This document shows positions 60,823 to 64,000 of a stretch of DNA of 64,000 nt, in pieces (within the stretch, counting starts at the first letter, position 1; each line of letters starts with the position of its first letter). The notes below the pieces were generated by a model. The model was not told the origin of the DNA, ran no database searches, and worked only from the letters and a program-made list of their open reading frames with translations. Made by a program: the position numbers and the translations under genes. Source of the DNA: Hymenobacter aerilatus. GTDB taxonomy: Bacteria; Bacteroidota; Bacteroidia; Cytophagales; Hymenobacteraceae. The DNA lies in assembly GCF_022921095.1 (NCBI RefSeq), contig NZ_CP095053.1:848501-912500 (forward strand). The letters are read 5' to 3'.

Positions 60823-61854
60823 TTATTTAACCGTGAAGTGTGTTTTTATAACGTCGCAGATACGGGCTGTTTCCGTATTCTTGGCAGGAGTTTTATCTTC
60901 TATTTCATTTCTGTAAACCGAACTGACACTGCTTTTGCTTGTTTTCCCATTAAAAGACACAGCAATTAATTCAGGTACTCGCTCCATAGTAATCTTCTGT
61001 ACATACCCCATCGAGAACAGAGCCCAATACAAACTTGCCCATTGTCCCGGCTCAGCAGACGCTTGCTTGCTAGCAACATCATAGAATGCCAAATGCTGTC
61101 TACTTACCAATGCTGCTAATTGGGTTGGTTTGAATCCACCTGCAAGAGCTCCCTCAAAAGTTGAAGGGTAGACACGCGGTTTTCTTCCTCGGCTCTTTGG
61201 CTGAGGGCTTACTATTCGCATAGTTGGATAAAGCTCTGGCATAGGTAACCATTCACATTCTGGCAGCCTCTTATTTATCCAATCATTGATGTGTTGCTTA
61301 TGCCAAACTTCCATGTTTGCTCTAGGCAAGAACCCTTGTAAGGCATAGACGAAGTTCAATCCAGATTCACCACCTGAAAACGACTGCTTTTTATATTCTC
61401 CTTCTAAGTGTATGGGAATATCAATTCTGCCTAATTGACCTAAGACACAGCACAGCTTTGTAAAAAAAGTCAAGGTACTTGCGGCCTCTACACTTACATC
61501 AAATTCCTCTCCGTAGAAATTAGCCTCTTGGATATGAACCGCTCCCTGAGAACTAGCCTGTATAAACATGGCTTGATTAGTTATCTCTTGCGCAAAGCGA
61601 GTCCATTCCTTACCCGAACGGCCTCTCAACATCAGAGCGGGCATAGCAATTAGGGCTTCTAACTTCGTTTGAAAGTGCGCCTGCTGATACTTTACTCTCA
61701 AATAGTCAAATTCTACTATTCTAGTGCTTGCTCTCATGGCTCTAACTGGTGCCAATGATGCATGAACTGGAGCAGGTATTCGAGAATTAGACTGATCTAA
61801 CGTTGTCCCAAAAGATAGAGGTTGAGCTACAGGTAATAGGCTATATTTTTTCAT
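60823..61854 (-). CDS. Unknown AT-rich cargo protein, 343 aa
   Basis: A soluble protein without recognised domain. Its middle (LTFFTKLCCVLGQLGRIDIPIHLEGEYKK) and end (VSSVYRNEIEDKTPAKNTETARICDVIKTHF) look helical and basic; SRGRKPRVYPSTFEGALAGG is a charged linker. It is far more AT-rich than the GC-rich integrase and primase genes beside it, and lies between the integrase stop (20-nt gap) and the excisionase operon, a common cargo position. Could be a defence or accessory gene; not shown by sequence. Confidence 0.68.
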   Translation of the reverse strand: MKKYSLLPVAQPLSFGTTLDQSNSRIPAPVHASLAPVRAMRASTRIVEFDYLRVKYQQAHFQTKLEALIAMPALMLRGRSGKEWTRFAQEITNQAMFIQASSQGAVHIQEANFYGEEFDVSVEAASTLTFFTKLCCVLGQLGRIDIPIHLEGEYKKQSFSGGESGLNFVYALQGFLPRANMEVWHKQHINDWINKRLPECEWLPMPELYPTMRIVSPQPKSRGRKPRVYPSTFEGALAGGFKPTQLAALVSRQHLAFYDVASKQASAEPGQWASLYWALFSMGYVQKITMERVPELIAVSFNGKTSKSSVSSVYRNEIEDKTPAKNTETARICDVIKTHFTVK

Positions 61855-61873
61855 TCGACTTAAGTAGATATAG

Positions 61874-63121
61874 TTACTGAGCTATTTTAAGTAAAGAAGG
61901 CATTTCATAAACGCGGGCAAACTCTCGTTCTACTGCTTGCTCTGTAATATTCACATAGCGTTTAAAAGACTTCCAATCCCGGTGCCCGGTTATCTTCATT
62001 ACCAACTCCGGCCGTAGGCCCCGTTCTAGGCTTAGGGTTACGAATGTACGGCGGCCAGTATGGCAGCCTAAGCGGTGCCACTTGGGTACGGTATGGCTTT
62101 CACGGGCTCCGCCCCGGTACCGGATAACTTCTACTAGCTCTGTAATGCCGGCTCGTTCTCCTAACTCCTTTAGGTAGTCGTTGAGCTTTTGGTTGGTTAT
62201 TGGCCGCACTTCACCGGCAATCATCCGACGCACAATGGGCAAGGCGCGGGCCTGTAGCGGGATGGTTACTGCTTCCCGCGTTTTCTGAGTAGTGAGGCGT
62301 AAGGTTTGGCCGCGTAAGTGTTCGGCCCGGATGCTTACTAGGTCGGAGTAGCGGAGGCCAGTATAGCAACTCAGTAGGAATAGGGTACGGGCATTGTCTA
62401 GGTAGCCGGCTTCGGGTAGGGGCAAGGCTTCCAGCGCTTCTACTTCCTCAGCAGTAAGCGTCATTATATCGGGCTCCTGTCGTTTCCAGGTTAGCCGCTC
62501 GTACCCTATGCTTTGATGGTAGCCGCGTTCGGCTGCCCACTTCATAAAGCGTTTGAGCGTCATTACCTGCTTGGCTACGGTGTTATCTGTTAGGCCAGCA
62601 GTACCTAGTAGGTAAGTCGTGAAACGATCATTGAAGGTCGTAGTAACCGTGTCAAACCCTACGGCGTACTTCGCTTTCTTCTCGAAGCCGCGTAAGTGCC
62701 GGCCGGTGGTTTCATATACGGAGGCGCTTCGGGCCTTACCACGTACGCGGGTCAACTCTACCCATTCCGTATAGTAGTCCCAAAAGGTGAGGGTAGGGGC
62801 CGCTTCGGGCGTTGCATCCTGTTTTTTTGGCGCGGCGGCCTCTTTAAGTTGAGCTGCTGTCGGAAGTAGCCCCTCAGCCAAATAAGAGGCGTAGCAATCT
62901 TCTATCTGCTTCCCCTTGACTTCCAGCGCATCATTAACAGCTGGGTTATCCGGGTAGCCGCGTTCCAAGGCTTTTTGAGCTTTAGTCAGCCATTGGTTAG
63001 GATGGATAGAAAGGCCGGTATAAACCTTTATCCGAGTGCGCCGATCAACAGTAAGCAGCGCGAAAATAGCCGTAGGGCGGTCAGCCTTAGGCTCCTTCAA
63101 ATGGAAGGATACAGTTGCCAT
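61874..63121 (-). CDS. Tyrosine recombinase (integrase) of the element
   Basis: A 415-aa site-specific recombinase: N-terminal arm-binding part (SFHLKEPKADRPTAIFALLT), SAM-like core-binding domain (residues ~110-205), catalytic domain with Arg in YTGLRYSDLVSIR, then the His-x-x-Arg box CHTGRRTFVTLSLERG, His in ITGHRDWKSFKRY, and the nucleophile Tyr in SFKRYVNITEQ. Its start lies 6 bp from a 15-bp repeat (63128-63142) and about 50 bp from the arm repeats, as expected for an attP-proximal int gene. Confidence 0.93.
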   Translation of the reverse strand: MATVSFHLKEPKADRPTAIFALLTVDRRTRIKVYTGLSIHPNQWLTKAQKALERGYPDNPAVNDALEVKGKQIEDCYASYLAEGLLPTAAQLKEAAAPKKQDATPEAAPTLTFWDYYTEWVELTRVRGKARSASVYETTGRHLRGFEKKAKYAVGFDTVTTTFNDRFTTYLLGTAGLTDNTVAKQVMTLKRFMKWAAERGYHQSIGYERLTWKRQEPDIMTLTAEEVEALEALPLPEAGYLDNARTLFLLSCYTGLRYSDLVSIRAEHLRGQTLRLTTQKTREAVTIPLQARALPIVRRMIAGEVRPITNQKLNDYLKELGERAGITELVEVIRYRGGARESHTVPKWHRLGCHTGRRTFVTLSLERGLRPELVMKITGHRDWKSFKRYVNITEQAVEREFARVYEMPSLLKIAQ

Positions 63122-63127
63122 AAAACG

Positions 63128-63142
63128 GGGTAAGTAGTTGCC
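63128..63142. repeat. Second end repeat, right copy (GGGTAAGTAGTTGCC)
   Basis: Exact copy of 52546-52560, directly upstream of the integrase start. Confidence 0.6.
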
Positions 63143-63170
63143 GTTCTAAAGCTACTGAAAAATGTTTTTC

Positions 63171-63242
63171 GGGGTACACACAGGGGTACACACTTGCCGA
63201 TTTATCCCGACTTTACCTGATTTGTTCTTTCAGGGTACACAC
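63171..63242. repeat. Right arm-type repeats (GGGGTACACAC, three copies)
   Basis: GGGGTACACAC at 63171-63181 and 63183-63193 (12-bp period, as on the left), and AGGGTACACAC at 63232-63242. Together with the left pair they form an asymmetric 2+3 arrangement. Confidence 0.75.
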
Positions 63243-63316
63243 TCAATATACCTCTATGCGCTGCAAATGGGTATTATTTCAGTCTTATGTCATCGGGCAT
63301 GCATATAGGGAGTAAG

Positions 63317-63331
63317 TCCCATCCTCTCTGC
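63317..63331 (+). repeat. attR core
   Basis: TCCCATCCTCTCTGC, identical to the tRNA-Ser 3' end at 52388-52402. It marks the right boundary. Base differences start directly outside it. Confidence 0.9.
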
Positions 63332-63344
63332 CCTTATCTTTTAG

Positions 63345-63380
63345 CAGCCCCCGCCCTCCCCAGGCCGGGGGTTTCTTTTT
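63345..63380 (+). terminator. Likely original tRNA-Ser terminator, displaced beyond attR
   Basis: CCCCCG..GCC and GGCCGGGGG pair in a GC-rich stem (one mismatch), followed by TTTCTTTTT. It starts about 14 nt past attR, where the native end of the tRNA transcript would have been before insertion. Confidence 0.6.
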
Positions 63381-63554
63381 GCCGCTATGCGCCGCGTGAA
63401 CCGCGTTTCTGGGCTGCTAGGCCACTTTCTGCACGGATACCCGCCTGGCTACCCACAAAAAAGCGTCGGCTACACATAGTGATTCGTGTATCTTTCATCC
63501 AATAGTCTTAGTAACTAGGGTTAGTTATACTAATCTTTTTAGCTACTAGGATTC

Positions 63555-64000
63555 ATGCAACACTATATGTGTATACGTTTCATCTTCCGCAAAAACGCTC
63601 GGCATCCCGAGCGGGAAGGTGCTATTACGTGTCGCATTACCGTTGATAAAACCTACAAGCCGTTTACTACCCCCGTGCACTGCCTGCGCAAAGAATGGGA
63701 TGCCAAAGCCCAGCGCGTAAAAGGCAACAGCCAGCGTGCACGGCTACACAATGCATTGTTAGGTGATATCGAAAGCGACATCAACCGCATCTATTATGAT
63801 ATGGAGCGGGCGAAAGAATACATCACGCCCGAGCGGTTGCTATCCGCCTACCAGCGAGGCGACCAACCCCGTACTACTTTGCTGGTAGCCTGGGAAGAGT
63901 TTGAGCAGAGCCGGGCCCCGCTCATCGGTGTCTCGCTTAGCAAGGCCGCTGCTGAGTCCGTGCACGTCTGCTACGAGCATCTGAAAGCCTACCTCGAAGC
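63555..64000 (+). CDS. Second site-specific integrase, N-terminal part (runs off window)
   Basis: An open frame from ATG 63555 (alternative ATG 63567, MCIRFIFRKN) to the window end, 148 codons. RFIFRKNARHPEREGAITCR and YKPFTTPVHCLRKEWDAKAQ match the arm-binding domain of Bacteroidota tyrosine recombinases, and LLVAWEEFEQSRAPLIG begins the SAM-like domain. It is distinct in sequence from the integrase at 61874 and points away from attR, so another integrated element starts here. Catalytic residues are outside the window. Confidence 0.85.
   Translation, partial: MQHYMCIRFIFRKNARHPEREGAITCRITVDKTYKPFTTPVHCLRKEWDAKAQRVKGNSQRARLHNALLGDIESDINRIYYDMERAKEYITPERLLSAYQRGDQPRTTLLVAWEEFEQSRAPLIGVSLSKAAAESVHVCYEHLKAYLE

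Larger units (their letters stand above)
52388..63331. mobile_element. Integrative element in tRNA-Ser(GGA), about 10.9 kb
   Basis: Bounded by a perfect 15-bp direct repeat, TCCCATCCTCTCTGC, at the 3' end of tRNA-Ser (52388-52402) and at 63317-63331. It encodes a tyrosine recombinase at the right end, an excisionase-like protein, primase-type and DUF3987 proteins, a DUF5681 protein and a restriction-modification module. No conjugation, capsid or terminase-large genes are seen, so it is a non-conjugative integrative element or a satellite. Base composition is mosaic: the integrase, DUF3987 and primase genes are GC-rich, while 53.1-56.1 kb and 60.8-61.9 kb are AT-rich. Confidence 0.9.

Noticed and set aside
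1..64000. CRISPR array, rRNA operon or intact insertion sequence
   Set aside because: No regularly spaced direct repeats with unique spacers, no rRNA-like stretches and no transposase gene were found on either strand.

Overview
The window is a chromosomal segment of a GC-rich Bacteroidota bacterium, most likely a Hymenobacter-type member of the Cytophagales. Supporting signs are a type B sorting (CHU_C) protein of the type IX secretion system, a biotin operon of Bacteroidota type, several TAnnTTTG promoter elements, almost no Shine-Dalgarno sequences, and many lipoproteins and GLPGLI/LVIVD-type proteins. This taxonomic call is inference from gene content and style; there is no rRNA in the window.

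Layout, core part (1-52.4 kb). 0-4.1 kb: the 3' end of a pectinesterase gene, a class II cyclic-nucleotide phosphodiesterase, a DUF4202 protein, a lipoprotein and an M28 peptidase. 4.2-10 kb: biotin operon on the minus strand, bioB-bioF-bioD-bioA plus a KAS I/II-type ketoacyl synthase. 10-19 kb: a YiaA/B-type membrane protein, two identical tRNA-Lys genes, a TPR/SH3 protein, an SDR, a 1,131-aa secreted protein, an FkbM methyltransferase between inverted repeats, and rlmD. 19-36 kb: mostly housekeeping and hypothetical genes (YebC, Mqo, a BLUF photoreceptor beside a spore-photoproduct-lyase homologue, PncA, PhzF, a four-gene DoxX/DUF2071/methyltransferase operon, a PNGase F-like protein, an LVIVD lipoprotein with an outer-membrane protein, RuvC). 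36-52 kb: an UPF0104 membrane protein with a glycosyltransferase that carries an in-frame palindromic element, cytochrome c, an OppC-type permease with a GAF/PP2C phosphatase, an exopolysaccharide cluster (ligase, chain-length protein, flippase, glycosyltransferases, deacetylase), tatD and asparaginase.

Mobile part (52.39-63.33 kb). An integrative element sits in the 3' end of tRNA-Ser(GGA). A 15-bp direct repeat marks attL and attR, and GGGGTACACAC arm-type repeats lie inside both ends. It carries a tyrosine recombinase, an excisionase-like HTH protein, a BT4734-like primase-type protein, a DUF3987 protein, a DUF5681 protein, several unknown genes, and an AT-rich restriction-modification module: controller protein, PD-(D/E)XK nuclease, D12-class adenine methylase and a divergent unknown gene. 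A second integrase gene starts just beyond attR and runs off the window, so elements appear stacked at this tRNA.

Dispersed repeats are conspicuous: seven copies of a TGTCATCCTGAG palindromic family between genes, one hairpin of another family, a 150-bp palindromic element inside a gene, and a genome-style preference for GGTAGG/CCTACC that bends codon choice in several reading frames.
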